A DNA stretch of 64,000 nucleotides from assembly GCA_018902385.1 (NCBI GenBank), contig JABSSW010000005.1:682001-746000 (forward strand), written 5' to 3'. A program made the position numbers and the translations under genes. This document shows positions 1 to 13,700 of the stretch, piece after piece (within the stretch, counting starts at the first letter, position 1; every line of letters begins with the position of its first letter). The notes below the pieces were generated by a model that saw only the letters and a list, made by a program, of their open reading frames with translations, did no database searches and had not been told where the DNA came from. This DNA comes from Physcia stellaris (taxonomy: Eukaryota; Ascomycota; Lecanoromycetes; Caliciales; Physciaceae).

Positions 1-800
1 TTTGAATTTGAATTCGATAATTCGTCGAAAACGCGAACGTTTAAAAACGAATTTATTGTGAAATTTTTCGTTGTCGTCATTGTTATCGTCGTTTTCGTTA
101 TTGAAAAACGTTTGTAAACGTTTTCGTTTTTTTAACAACGCGAATTGAATTAATTTCGTTTTTTCGAAATGACGTTGTATCGAAACGTTTGATTTTTTTC
201 AAAAACAATTTATATTCACGTTTGTTTTTCGTTTTTTTTTTCAATTATCGTTTGAATTGTTCGCAATTGTGCGTAATCGATTTAATTATCGAATTCGAAA
301 TCGTTGACGTTTGTTAAAACGACGATAATACGTCGAAACGACACGCGAAAAACAATAACAATACGTTCGTCGTTTGATTGATTTTCATAAATTAAAATCA
401 ATTCGTTTCGTTAATCGATTTCAAATTAAAACGATTTCACGATCGTGTTATCGAATGATAATTGTTAAAACGAAATAACGATATTATTTCGAATTACGAA
501 CGCAATAACAACAAATGTTTTCGAAATTTTAAATGATGTCATTTAATCGAACAATCATTCACGAAAATTGAATTGATTTAAAATTGTAAAAAAATATGCG
601 ATTGAATGATAAAATAATTACAAACAAACGCAATGTTTACAAAACGATAATGAATTATCGTAATAACATTATGAATAATGACAAAATTGAATCGTGAAAA
701 CGAAAAAAATTGAAAATTTTCGAAATGTTATATTTTATCGATCAAAACGTTAAATTCGATCAAATTAACGTATTTGACGATCTTGACATAATATAACAAT
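1..800. other. AT-rich repeat-derived DNA, unidentified
   Basis: This stretch is extremely AT-rich and carries the same mutation signature as the rest of the first 21.6 kb: in bases 1-240 I count about 24 CpG and 5 CpA but no CpT and no CpC. It does not align with the Gypsy copies B or C, whereas similarity to B begins near base 800. It is probably another decayed repeat that abuts or interrupts copy A. No coding potential was recognised. Confidence 0.5.
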
Positions 801-3403
801 TAACGTAATCAAAAAAATTAATTTTCAAAATGATTTGTTTGATTCGATCGTAACGTTATAATATCAAAATTTTCGTTATCGTTTTTTTGAAAAAATTGAA
901 AAAATTTTCGATTTCAATAATTCATTCGAAATTCACGAATTTTTGATTATTCGAATGAAAATTCGAATTTTCTTCAAAAAATTATAAATAAATCGTTTGT
1001 AAAAATTGACGAAATTTATAAAAATTTGTATTTTTTTAAATTTGTAAAACGTTTTCAATTAACAATAATTTTTTTTTTTTTTCGAATTTATACGAAAAGC
1101 ATTTATCGATATTATAACGTTCAAAAATGTCATTTTTTTTAAAAATTTGCATTTTTCAATATTCATTTACAAATCGATTTTTTTAAATTTTTTCAACATT
1201 TTACGAACGTGAACGATATGTTTTTTTTTTAAATTTGTTATAAATGAAAATATAATTCAAATAAATTTAACAAAAATCGTTTAAAAAATTAAACAACAAA
1301 TCGTTTACATAATATTGTCAATTCGCGAATTCGTTGATCAATTCGAAAAATATTATTCGATATTTGTACGATTTCATGAAAATAACAAACGTAATAAATT
1401 TTTCATTTTTTTTATTCATTCGAAATTTGTTGAAAATCGATATAATATTCAATTTAATCAACAATTTGTAATTTTGCATTTTAATTTAAAAAAATTCGAT
1501 TAAAAAAAATATCGATTACGTTTCGTAATGTGATTAAATCGTCGAAAATTTGCACATAAATATAATTGATTGTTTGATTTAATCGCAAATAAAACAAACA
1601 AAATATATGTAATTTGATTGAATATAATAAAAAATTTTGAAAATTATTTTTCAAATATTTTTTGAAATTTTGAAATTTGAATTCGAACAAAAAATAAATT
1701 CGATTTCGAAATAATATATTGTTATTGTTTAAAAATTCGATTTTGTAATCGTAAATTCGATATAACGACAATTCAATTGTTTTTTGAAAATTGAATATTT
1801 TTGACAAATGTTTAAAAGATTTCGATATTTTTTTCATTATATGTTCAAAAATCGATTTGATTTGTTCGTGTTTCAAAAAATTTTTGATTATGACAACAAT
1901 TTTCAACGATTCAAAATTTGTTCGCAATGTTTTGAACGCGAAATCGATTTGATTGATCGTAATGAAAAAACATTGCATTTTTTGTTTTCGATTTTTGAAA
2001 TCGACGAATAAACAAAAAAAATCGTATCAATTATCGAGATATTTATTGAATCGTTTGAATTCAATTTCGAAAAAAAAAATTCGAATTGTTGTTTTTTGAT
2101 TTTTTAACGTTTGTTGCGTTGTTTTTTCAAAAAAATTTGACGAATATCGTTTTCGTAATCGTTATGATATCAGTTTTTAAATTATTTGATTTGATAATTA
2201 ACGATTCGTTATCGTCATCGACTTTTGAATGAATTGAACAATCGAAAAATTTTGAATCGAATACATTTGATTCATTTTCAATTGTAAAAAACAAAAATTT
2301 GATTTTAAAACGAAATAAAATAATATATCGCAATTTTATTATCGTTATATATTTCGAATTGTTTTTTGCGATAATATTGTATCGCGACGTTAATTAAATA
2401 CATTTCATCGACGATCGAATTTGAAAATTTTCAAACGTCAAATTTGAACATTTTGATTGAATATATTGTCATGATAATTGCATTTAAACAATTTGAAAAT
2501 CAATTTATCGTAAATCATGTTCAATATAATTTCATGTTTGTTTATTCACGATTTTTTTAAAATCATCAAATGATTATTCAAATCGATAATTAACAAACAA
2601 AAATCAATTCAAAATGCAAATTTATCGTTGATTTAAAATATATGACGTGAATTATTGAAAAAAAATTGACGATCATCGAATTCAATTGATAATTTCAATT
2701 TAAATAAAATTACGAATTTCATGTTTAAAATGTTGCACACAAATTGCGCGATTTTTTTATTAATAAATGTATAATCAATTGTATCAATATTTATTAAAAT
2801 TTTTGATTTATGTTTATTATCGTTGAATGATAACGTACAATTGATAATTTAAAAATCGTTTAATGAAAAAATCAAACATATTATTATTGTGAATAATTTT
2901 TTTAAACATTTATCAATCGCATTTTTGATGTGAATAATTAATTTTTCGAATCAAAATCGTTCGATTCGACAATTAAATTCATGTACGATATTTGCATTTT
3001 GTGTCAATAACGTTTTTGATATTTGTAAATATTCGAACATTTTTTTCAAACGTGATTCAATTCATTACATGTAAAACATTTATTTATAACGATCAATTTA
3101 TCAATTATCGAATCACGAAATTTGATTTTCACATTGAAATAAAAATGAATTGTTAATTTCGCAAAAAAACAAATGTAATAAATTACGTGAACGATATCGA
3201 AATCGAAACGACAAAAATGAATTTGAATTAAAATAATTTAAAACGTTATTGATGTGTTGTCGTTTTTTTGAAAATTTGTTTGTCGATTGTAAATTTGTTG
3301 AAAAATTGTTTTAATTTCGTCAAAAATAATAAATTTACGAAAATATACGTTCATATTTTTTTTCAAATTTCAAAACATTTTTTTATCAATTTTTCAATTG
3401 TTA

Positions 3404-5894
3404 TCAATTGTCAAAAAAATAATGTTGTTAAACAGTTGTGATTAAATAAATAATTGATGAACTAGAAAATGTGTGCGAAAAAAATATTTACATGTTCGCG
3501 ATGATCGTTTTGACGACGTTAATTTCATTGAAATTGTCACGTGATATTTTCGACGTCAGTTTTTAACAATTTGATTGTCAAAAAAATGTTGTTAAACAGT
3601 TGTGATTAAATAAGTAATTGATTAACTAAAAGAATGTATACGAGAAAATATTTAAATGTTCGCAATAATCGTCTTGACGACGTTAATTTCATTGAAATTG
3701 TTACGTGACATTTTTGAAACAATTTTTAACAACATGTTTATTTTTTAAAAAAAACGACGTTTTCGTCGTTTCACGATTTTTTCAAACTTTTCAATTTTTC
3801 GTGCGATATTCATGATTTAATATCTATGTAATTGACGATAAAAAATTCAATAAATATGTCGACGAATGCGAAAAAGTCAAAAAAATAACGAATAAAAATA
3901 ATGATACAATTGAAAATTTATCGAAATATTTTCGCGATCATGTTTTGATGCAAAAATTGCAAATTCGAAATTTTCGATTTTAATAAACGAACAAAATGAT
4001 TTCAAACTCGTCGAAAAATCAAATCGATTAATATGACAAAATTTTCGATATTTTCAGCTAATTAACAAACATTTCGTTTTCGTCAAATTCGTTTTTTTCG
4101 ATTTCATTCAGATGATATTCGTAGAAAACATTCTGAACGACAATTTCGACTAAATAATTTTGACGAGATTTGTCGTTGACAAACGTTTTCGATGAAAACT
4201 TGATGTCGTCGTTTTGATCGTCACGATTAATGTATTGTTGACGATATGAAAAATCATTGAAAATTGCTGTTGACGTTGATATGCGATTTGACAATTTTGA
4301 CGTGAAATTTGACGATCGATCATTTCGTATCAAATCGAAATTTTAACATCGATATTTTGAAAAATCGATTCATCGTGATATTGAAATTCGACTCGAATAT
4401 ATCGCGACGAAATAATACATCGAATCGATTTCAAATTATGATGAATTGATTGTAAAAATCAAGAAAATTTGATATTTTAACATAACGAAATATTTGCAAA
4501 AATCATGTTTTTGACGTGATATTTCGTTTCATATCATTCAAAGAATATTTCTGATTCGTCAAATAATTCAAAATTATCGAAATTCGAATTTTGAAACGAT
4601 TGATAAATATACGACATCAATTATCGAAATTGATAATTCGCAATGCGATTCGTAAATTTTCATTGATTTCGATCGAATATCAATTCAAAACAAAATTACG
4701 CAAACATACGATAACGAAATTTTGAATTGTTTCATTGTCATGTTGTTGAATTTGATTTTTCAAACGTTCAACAAACACATAGACATTTTTGTAAAACACG
4801 TGTTTACTTTCATGAACGAAAATGACGATTGTAAACGATTTGTTTTTCTTTTGAAATTTTGAATCGAAAAAATTCACATTTTCGATTTTGAATTTTAATT
4901 CGAACAAACGTATTGTAAAATCATTCGCATTTTGAAAAACGAATTGTTGTGCGAATTGTTTTGCGAATTGTTTTGTTTCGCGCGTGATTCGTTTTCAAAA
5001 TAGAATTGATAAAAAAATAAAACGTTGAAATGATACAAAAATGTAAAAATCGTAAATTCATTCATTTTCGAATGTAATTTTTGCATTTGATCATCGAATC
5101 GATTCAAAATTATTTGAAATTGATTGTTTTGATAATCGATAATTTTTTTGATTTTGACGTTTATCAATTCGCTCATTAAATTCATCAAATCGTTTATTTG
5201 AATTTGTATAAAGTCAAAAATCATTTGTCATTCGATTGATTTGTTGAAAAAAACGAAAATTGATTGAATTGAAAACGAAACGAACGAACGAATAATTTCG
5301 AATTGTTTGTTGAAAAACTTGTTGAAAAAAATAACATTTTTGTTTTTGATTATCGAAATAAATTGTTTTTCATGAATTTGTTTATTTGATTCGAAAATAT
5401 CGTTGTTATTTTTTCGAAAAATAAAATTTTCGATTTCAAATGTAATCGAAAATTGTTTTTTAACGTTACGAAAAAAGTTGTTTGAAAGCATTGATTTGAT
5501 TGTAAAAAATTTATTATGATTTGCAAATTCGAATTATAACGAAAATACAAAAATTATCGTGAAATTGTTTAAACGAAAAATTTTAAAAATTTGATATGTT
5601 TTGCAAACATTGTATGTGATGAAATGTTGTAATCGTAAATTGTTCGAAACGATTTATCGAATTGTAAAAATCTGTTGTGATTTGCAAATGCTGAATATAA
5701 CGAAAAAACAAATCGATAAATGATGTTATCAATTGTCAAAAAGAATAATGTTGTTAAACAGTTATGAATAAATAAGTAATTGATTATTTAATAAATTGTG
5801 TGCGAAAAAATATTTACATGCTCGCGATGATCGTCTTGACGTCGCTAATTTTATTGAGATTGTCACGTGATATTTTCGACGTCAATTTTTAACA
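3404..5894 (-). mobile_element. short LTR element nested in Gypsy copy A (fossil)
   Basis: Three copies of a repeat of about 146 bp occur at 3423-3568, 3587-3731 and 5749-5894. Read on the minus strand each starts TGTTAAAAA and ends AACA, as LTRs do. The 2 kb between the second and third copies holds only short minus-strand open stretches (4058-4333 and 4680-5491) that could be gag remnants; no polymerase is seen. Copy B is continuous across the equivalent point (about 15,200-15,255), which shows that this is an insertion into copy A. The two left repeats lie in tandem, 18 bp apart. The element is broken, and its family is not resolved beyond LTR type. Confidence 0.65.
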
Positions 5895-7048
5895 AATTTT
5901 GATAATTTTGATATAATTTGTGAATTATGAAACGAAAAAATTAAATAAAACGATTGAAAATTTTTAATGTTTATAATCAATATTCGAAATTGATTACGCA
6001 TATTGCGTTTGAAATTAAAATTATTATAAATGTTTAACAAAAATTTCAATATCATAAATTAATTTTTGAAATATTTAAAATCGATATTACGTATCGATTG
6101 AATATGATCATCAATTTCGTCGATCGTTCAATCAATTACAAAAATAACGACAAACAAATTCGTATTGTAATGATCGTTATTGATCGTTATTTTGTTATAT
6201 ATTTTCGTTTTTTATATACGTCAAATGAAATTTATTTCATCAATAAACGTGAAAAAATCAAAATTTTTGACGAAACGACGTTTTTCTAAAACGTTAAAAA
6301 CAAACATATTGTCGTTATCGTTGTTTTACGTTTTTTTTTCGTTAATCGATAATGTTTGATATTTTAATTGCAACACGTTGTATTTGTTTTAAAAAACGTT
6401 ATAAATTGCATCGTTTTGAATTTTCAATAAACGTTTTTTTGTTAATTCGATATTAATTTTTGCGAATTTGTTGATATTATTTTAAAATGCATTCGCAAAT
6501 TTTTAATATTGATTAAAAATTTTGAAATAAATGTTTCGATTCGAACGCAAAACATCGAATTTTTGCAAAAATTTGACAATATGATTTTCGATTCATCATT
6601 TCAATTAATTGACGTTAACGACGTTCAAAAATAAATAATATCGTCATTTTTCATACACATATTTATACGCGTGAAAACGAATTTGCGACGTTTGAATTGA
6701 ATAATAATTTTTTTTTAATGTTATCGATTATTTGTTTCAAATGACGATTGATTTCGACACGAAAAATTTCAAATAACGAATTTTTAAACGAAAAAAATTA
6801 TGATGATTTCGAATTATAACGAAAAATAAAAAATTGACGATTGTAAATAAAAAAAATTTGTTTGTTGTTCGTTTTATCGTTTTTTATCGTCGAAAATTTC
6901 GTCGTTGTTTCGTCAAAAAAAATTTTAAATCGTTTGTTTGATCAACAAAATTTTTCGTCGTTTGTTTCGTCAAAAAAATTTAATCGATTCGAAATTTTAT
7001 TTTTGAACGTTTGCGTATTTCGACGAACGATAAAAATTGAAAATTTAT

Positions 7049-7290
7049 TGTAATATTATGAATCGTGTTTGAATAAACGTAATTATTGATTAATTAAACG
7101 AAAACAATAAATTTGCAAAAACAAATAAATACAAAATATTAAAATTGCAAATAATGTGCGAACGTCAAAATTCAAATCACGTTAATTTCGACGTAAAATT
7201 AAAACATAATTCGATTTCGACATATTTGTTCGATTACATATTATTTAATTATTTATTTGTCAAATTTATTTGTCAAACATGTTCGTAACA
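7049..7290 (-). repeat. 5' LTR of Gypsy copy A
   Basis: A 242-bp LTR with TG/CA ends. It aligns with the LTRs at 8012-8239 and 16,460-16,688 and, inverted, with the one at 19,861 to about 20,090. Confidence 0.8.
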
Positions 7291-8011
7291 TAAACAACAA
7301 TACAAAATATTGATTATAATAATCATTATTATGTTTGAATATTCGAAATCGAAATAATCGAAATTGTAACGCGACAAAATCAAACGTCATGAATTGAAAC
7401 AAACACGAACAATTTTCAAAAATTTTGAAAAAACGAATCGTTGAAAAACGAAAACAAAACGATTTTGAATTTTGATTTTGAATTGTCAAAAAAAAATTGC
7501 AACGTTTTAAATTGTTTTGTAATTATGTTATAAAAAAATTTGACGAAAAATGATTGAAAATACATTTAAAATTAACGTTATCGAAATACGAATTTGATAA
7601 ATTAAAACGTTGACATAAAACAAAAACAAATTATAATAAAAAAAAATAACAAATATAAAATTGATCGTCGTTGTTTTAATTTATAAAAATTTTGTTGTTT
7701 TGAATGAATCATTGTTGTAATTTAAACAACGAAATAATGTTGTTTAAATTCGAAAATTGTTTTGTTATAAAATATATTCGCAATAGTTGTTGTATACAAT
7801 ATAATTGTCATTTTTTTTTTCAAATTCGAATTTTAACGTTTTCGTAAAATTTCGACAAAATTTTTATATCTGTTCGACAATTTTTTAAATAATAACAAAA
7901 AATTATTTTATTGTTTTTATTATGTATATTGCAATAGAACACTTTCTATAAAAAAAATACTTGATTATTCTTATTTGACTTTTTTGTCGAATCAGAAAGT
8001 CAATTTTTTCG
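7291..8011. other. AT-rich spacer between two Gypsy copies
   Basis: AT-rich DNA between the LTR of copy A and the LTR of copy B. A short minus-strand open stretch at 7253-7489 overlaps the LTR and has no recognisable relatives. Part of the segment (about 7920-8000) keeps CpT and ApG and looks less mutated than its surroundings. No gene is supported. Confidence 0.4.
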
Positions 8012-8239
8012 AAATTATCATGAATCGTGTTTGAATAAACGTATTATTGACTAATTAGACGAAAACAATAAATTTGCAAAAACAAATAAATACAAAATGT
8101 TGAAATTACAAACAATGTGCGACGTCAAATTTCAAATCACGTTAATTTCAACGTAAAATTAAAACATAATTCGTTGCTCGATCACATATTATATCAATTA
8201 TCTATTTGTCAAATCTATTTGTCAAACATGTTCGTAACA
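8012..8239 (-). repeat. 3' LTR of Gypsy copy B
   Basis: An LTR of about 228 bp, matching 16,460-16,688 in the same orientation and 19,861-20,090 inverted. A pyrimidine run just to its right (about 8240-8255) is the complement of a polypurine tract, as expected next to a 3' LTR on the minus strand. Confidence 0.75.
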
Positions 8240-8801
8240 TTATTTTTTTTTTTTCGCGAACGTCGTTTCGACGATTCGTTGTTGTTTCGAAATTGAAAAA
8301 TTTTGTTGAAAATTTTGTTGATTGATTTGAATGTTTGCAAAATTCAAAAATTTCACGATTATCATTTTTCATTTTCAAATATTTCGTTATTGTTTCAAAA
8401 TTCGATAAAATTTGACAACAATTTTTGAAAATATTTTTGACACGATTCAATTTTTCATGCGACGTAAATTTTGATTGTAAATAACATCGAAACGATAACG
8501 AAAATTAAAAATTGCGAAAACGTTACGAAAATGAAATCGAAATAAATGTATTAAATTCGAAATTTTCAAATTTTAATCGAATGTAATTTCGATTAATGTC
8601 AATATAACGATTTTTTTTCGAAAACGACGACGATTCGTTGAAAAATTTGATTCGTTAACGACGTTTTGAAATATTGAAATTAACGTTTTGAACGATTTTG
8701 AATTTGCAATCGTAAAATGAATGCGATAAAAATCGTTCATCACGTCGCGAACATTATCAAATTTTTTGTTGTCGATATAATATCATGTTCGATCATGCGA
8801 T

Positions 8802-10744
8802 TGTTACGAACATGTCTGAGAAAAAATCTCGATTGAAACTTTATTTTATCAGCGAAAATTCATATGAAAACTAATGTGACTTAACACACATTTTTACTTT
8901 TGACATTCGATCTTCATGTACATATTTGCTTTCTAGATCAAATATTCTCGTTTTTGCTATCTATTGACTCAGACACGACTCATGACATAATATTTGATTT
9001 TTATCGTGACGAGCGATGTAAATTTCACACTCGCTCTCATCGTCAGCGAATAGAAAGAAACACGACGATCAATTCGTGACGATTTTTTTTTCAGCACGAA
9101 ATCTCAGTCAATTTGCGACGATGACGTCTTCAACGCAATTCTCTTTCTATCAACTGCAATGACGATGATTCATTGTTTACAACACAGCGATTTCTCGCTT
9201 TGAGTTTTGCGAGATTAACTGACATTCGTCAAACTCTTTGTCTCGAATAGATTGCTCGTCGAAATACGCGAGTAAATAAAATAAAATCGCCAGAATGTGA
9301 AGTTCTTTTAAAAAGAAATCACGAAGCAACAAAACGAATTTTCGTGAATTGAATGAAATTTACATAGAACATCTTCAGATCAACGAAACGAAAATTTTCT
9401 TGCGAAGAATCACGAAGCAACAAATCGAATCTTCGTGAATGAAGCAACAGAACGAATTTTCATGAAACGAAAATCTCTTTTTTGAGAACGATGATTGCAT
9501 TTTATTTTCACTTGACGCATCGTGAGTCAACGAAAATGATCGTGAATCTGCGTTAATGAAGAAATTTCTCTTTGAAGACGATGATTGCACTCTATTTTCA
9601 CTTGACGTATCGTGAGTCTGCGAAAATGACAATCAATAGACGATCTTCATGCTTTCTCGAGCCGATCAGCTCATCTATTTTCGAATGATCTCTACAATAA
9701 TCATCTTTTGAAGCGTTGAAACATCGCTTGATACAGAGAGAAATAGAAGTTAACACACTCATCAAATCATTTACATCTAACTCACAAATCAACAAACAAT
9801 CACTCAAAACATCAAACAAAAAAATTTGAATTCCGCTTCGCTTCGTCAGTTCTAACGATCTGCTCGCTTCAATGACATCTAATGAGCTCGCTACAACGAC
9901 TAGTGAATCTGCTTCAATGAAATTCTTAGTGAGTCGACTAGAACGATCTCAAAACGCACGCGTTCGATTCTTTACATCTCTGCAATCAACATCAAAAATG
10001 AATCTATTACATACAACGATACGAGAAAGCAAATGACATGAAGAAATGAAAAACAACAATCAATGTAAATCTGTCACGCAATCAACTCAGTTCGTCTTCT
10101 TCACAAATCTCTGTCTGTCTGTCTGTTTGTCGTCAACATTTTCTGTTCAATAGTTTGCAGTCAATCAGAACGCGCCGATTAATTTTCGAAAAGTTCAAAT
10201 TCGAGAAATTTGAAACAACATATGTTTCGAAATCGATATCGCTCTGCTGTTTTTGCTTTTGCTTGATTCTGAAACATCGATCGTTTCATCATACTAATTT
10301 GCAAATATCTTCGCGATCAAAATTCTCAACAAGATTCTCATTTCGATTGCTTTGACATATATATTCTGTTCTCGCTCTCGTTTTTCTGTTTTCGAATTTA
10401 TCTCTTCACGTTTATCGCATCTACGTCGGAATTTTCAGCGTCAATCATGATCAGACAGATATCTAGATCACAATCAATGAATTTTTTCGCAATGTCGATC
10501 GATAGAAAGAATGAATATTCGCTTCGAGACGAAACTTGAAGAAGAAAAGAAAATAGTGTTACATGAGCATGTTTGAAAAAGAATCTCGATTGAGATTTTA
10601 TCTTATCAGCGAAAGTTCATATGAAAACTAATGTGATTTGACGCACACTTCTACTTTTGACATTCGATCATCGTGTACATATTTGCTTTCTAAATCAAAT
10701 ATTCTCGTTTTTGCTATTTATTGACTCAGACACGATCATCGACA
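8802..10744 (+). mobile_element. gene-free (non-autonomous) LTR element inside Gypsy copy B (fossil)
   Basis: LTRs of 187-188 bp at 8802-8988 and 10,557-10,744 both start TGTTAC and end GACA. The flanks are a probable 5-bp target duplication (gcgat before, acgat after). A purine-rich tract (GAAGAAGAAAAGAAAATAG) lies directly before the right LTR, which sets the orientation to plus. Copy C is uninterrupted at the equivalent point, so this is an insertion. The 1.57-kb interior has no gag or pol and only short open stretches (for example 9375-9632, minus, with an internal repeat), which fits a TRIM/LARD-type non-autonomous element. It is clearly less AT-rich than its host and therefore younger. 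Confidence 0.8.
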
Positions 10745-13700
10745 ACGATCAATTCAATCAATTAACACGATATTGAAAACGATTGTAATGATATCGAAAT
10801 TTCAAAATATCGTTCATTTTTCATTCGAAATTTTCGTTAATTATGACAAAATCAAAAAATTTATTGATTTGATTTTCGAATGAATCACGAAAATTTTGCG
10901 CAAAAATCAACAATAAAACACATCGTAAATATGTATGATTTCAAACAATTCGAATCGATATAAATTGTTCATACGTTGTAATATTTTGTAAAAATTTAAT
11001 TTTTTGTCATCGAATTTGTCAAACGATTTGATCGTTTTGATGTTTCGTCGATCGAAAAAAACGAAATTTTTTCGACGTATTTTACGATTTTTCGATGTTT
11101 GTTAATTTGAATTGTCATACGTTTTTAAATCATTTTTGCATGATTTCGTACGTAATTGAAAATATTTTGCATTGTGTCGATAATATTTTTTGTTTTGACG
11201 ATCAAAAATCGTTTTTTCGTTATAACGTACGAAATAAAATTTGATAAAAAATTCATACGAAAATGAAAATCTTTATTGATAAAAAATGAAAATAATTTTG
11301 TTGTTACAAATATTGCGTTGTTGTTTGCAAATTCGATCATGAACAATCAAACGTTTTAATCGTTTTGCATGTAATTGCAATATTGTCGCAATTGTTTTTC
11401 GATATTTTGATTGATTTTTTCGATTTGTTCATCGATTTTTGAATGAAAAACGATGAAAAATTTACATTTGATGTCGAAAATTCGACAAAATATTTGTCAA
11501 ACGAACGATATGAATTGAAAATTTCGATCAAACGTTATCGAGAAAAATAATTCATGTGTACGAAATACGTAATTGATGAATATTTTGATTGTAATTTCAA
11601 TATTGATATTTTCGTCGTCGACGATACAAAACACGTAATGATGTTTTTTGTTAAATTTGTCAATTATCGTGCATATGATATTATGATCGTGAACGTCGAA
11701 CAATTCGATAATAAAATTCATTGATATGTCGATTTAACGTTGCAAAAATATAATCAAATAAATAAATAAATCGTTTTTGCGATTTTTGAAAATTTTCGTG
11801 CGTTGATATTTATAACAATTACGTACGTATCGACGAATCGTTTTATGTATGTTGAATTAATAATAATCGCGACGTATACAATTTTTCATACAATTAAAAT
11901 TTGAATGTTTCGAAACAAAAAATTCATGAATTTTTTTGAAAAAATCAACGAATAAAAAAACATCGACGAATATTCAAAATCGAATTTTTCAATACAAAAC
12001 GTCGTTTTTTTCAATGCAATTTCGTAAATCAATTTCATTCATTGAAATGAAATTTTGTTCGATGATTTCACGATAAATCGTGCAATCATCGTCAATTTTG
12101 TTGACAACAAAAATTCGTTTATAAATAAATTCGTCAATTTTTATCGCGTGAATTTCGAATCGTTTCGAAATAAACAATATTTGTTTTCGATATTGATGTC
12201 GTTCGTCAATATCGTTTTTTGATCGTGAATCAAACATACGAATCAAAACATTTGTTTTAACGTTTTGAATTTCGAATTGAAATTGAATAACAATATTGAA
12301 TTTCGAAAAAATTTTTGTTCAACGAATTTGACGAAAAATTAATTTTTTTGACGTCATGAAAATTTTCAAATTTTTGTGATCGATGAAAATTTTGATCGAT
12401 TTTTCAATGTTTTCAAATTCAAAACGTCAATGTTTTAAACAACGAATAATAATCAACAATTTTTTGTTATAAATTTCGTAATTGCATTCGATTGAAATCA
12501 TGTTGCGATTATAAAAAACAACGAAATGCAAAATTTTTTCGTCGTCGTATTGAAATAATATTTTCGCATTGACGTAATCAAAAAATCAATTTTTAAAATA
12601 ATTTGTTTGATTCGATCGTAATGTCGTAATATGAAAATTTCGATTATCGTTTTTTTGAAAAAATTGAAAAATTTTTCGATTTCAATAGTTCATTCGAAAT
12701 TCACGAATTTTTCGATCATTCGAATGAAAATTCGAATTTTTTTCGAAAAATCACGAATAAATCGTTTGTAAAAATTGACGAAATTCACGAAAATTTGCAT
12801 TTTTTTCAAATTTGTAAAACGTTTTCAATTAACAATGATTTTTATTTTTTTCGAATTCATGCGAAAATCATTCATCGATAATATGACGTTCAAAAATGTT
12901 ATTTTTTTTTTGAAAAATTCGCATTTTTCAATATTCATTTGTAATTCGATTTTTTTGAAATTTTTCAACATTTTACGAACGTGAACGATGTGTTTTTTTT
13001 TAATTTTGTTGTAAATGAAAATATCATTTAAATAGATTTGACAAAAATCGTTCAAAAAATTGAACAACAAATCGTTTATATAATGTTGTCAATTCGCGAA
13101 TTCGTTAATCAATTCGAAAAATAATATTCGATATTTGTACGATTTCATGAAAATAACGAATGTGATAAATTTTTCATTTTTTTCATTCATTCGAAATTTG
13201 TTGAAAATCGATATAATATTCAATTTGATCAAATATTTGCAATTTTGCATTTTAATTAAAAATTTTTCGATCAAAAAAATGAAATATCGATTGCGTTTCG
13301 TGATATGATTAAATCGTCGATAATTCACACACAAACGTAATTGATCATTTGATTTGATTGCAAATAAAACGAACGAAACGTATATTGTTTGATTGAATAC
13401 GATGAAATTTTTTTGAAAATTATTTTTCAAATATTTTTTGAATTTTTGAAATTTGAATTCGAACAAAAAATATATTCGATTTCGAAACAATGTATTGTTA
13501 TCGTTTAAAAATTCGATTTTGTGATCGTAAATTCGATACGACGACAATTCAATTGTTTTTTGAAAATCGAATATTTTTGAAAATCGAATATTTTTGACAA
13601 ATGTTTGAAATATTTCGATATTTTTTTCATTATACGTTCAAAAATCGATTTGATTTGTTCGTGTTTTAAAATTTCTTTGATTATGACGACAATTTTCAAC

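Larger units (their letters stand above)
800..7290 (-). mobile_element. Ty3/Gypsy LTR retroelement, copy A (fossil)
   Basis: This is an old, broken Ty3/Gypsy element on the minus strand. Its 5' LTR is at 7049-7290; read on the minus strand it starts TGTTACGAACATG, a common start of fungal Gypsy LTRs. Reverse-transcriptase-related sequence lies around 1315-1978. Apart from one insertion, the interval is collinear with copy B (about 800-3380 matches 12,570-15,200; 5935-7290 matches 15,255-16,688). A second LTR element is inserted at about 3404-5894. The left end is missing or lies in unidentified DNA. The coding part is interrupted many times, probably dozens, and is saturated with C-to-T type change, so the copy is inert and old. 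Confidence 0.8.

Noticed and set aside
6098-6289. Plus-strand open frame with a related frame at 15,273-15,584
   Set aside because: The two lie at equivalent places in Gypsy copies A and B and on the antisense strand. The likeness reflects shared repeat DNA, not a gene.
9375-9632. Frame with a repeated Ser-rich motif inside the nested LTR element
   Set aside because: The protein repeat mirrors a short DNA repeat; no gag or pol similarity, so it is not called a gene.
10110-10132. GTCT microsatellite in the nested element
   Set aside because: Only about five units; a simple sequence without further meaning.
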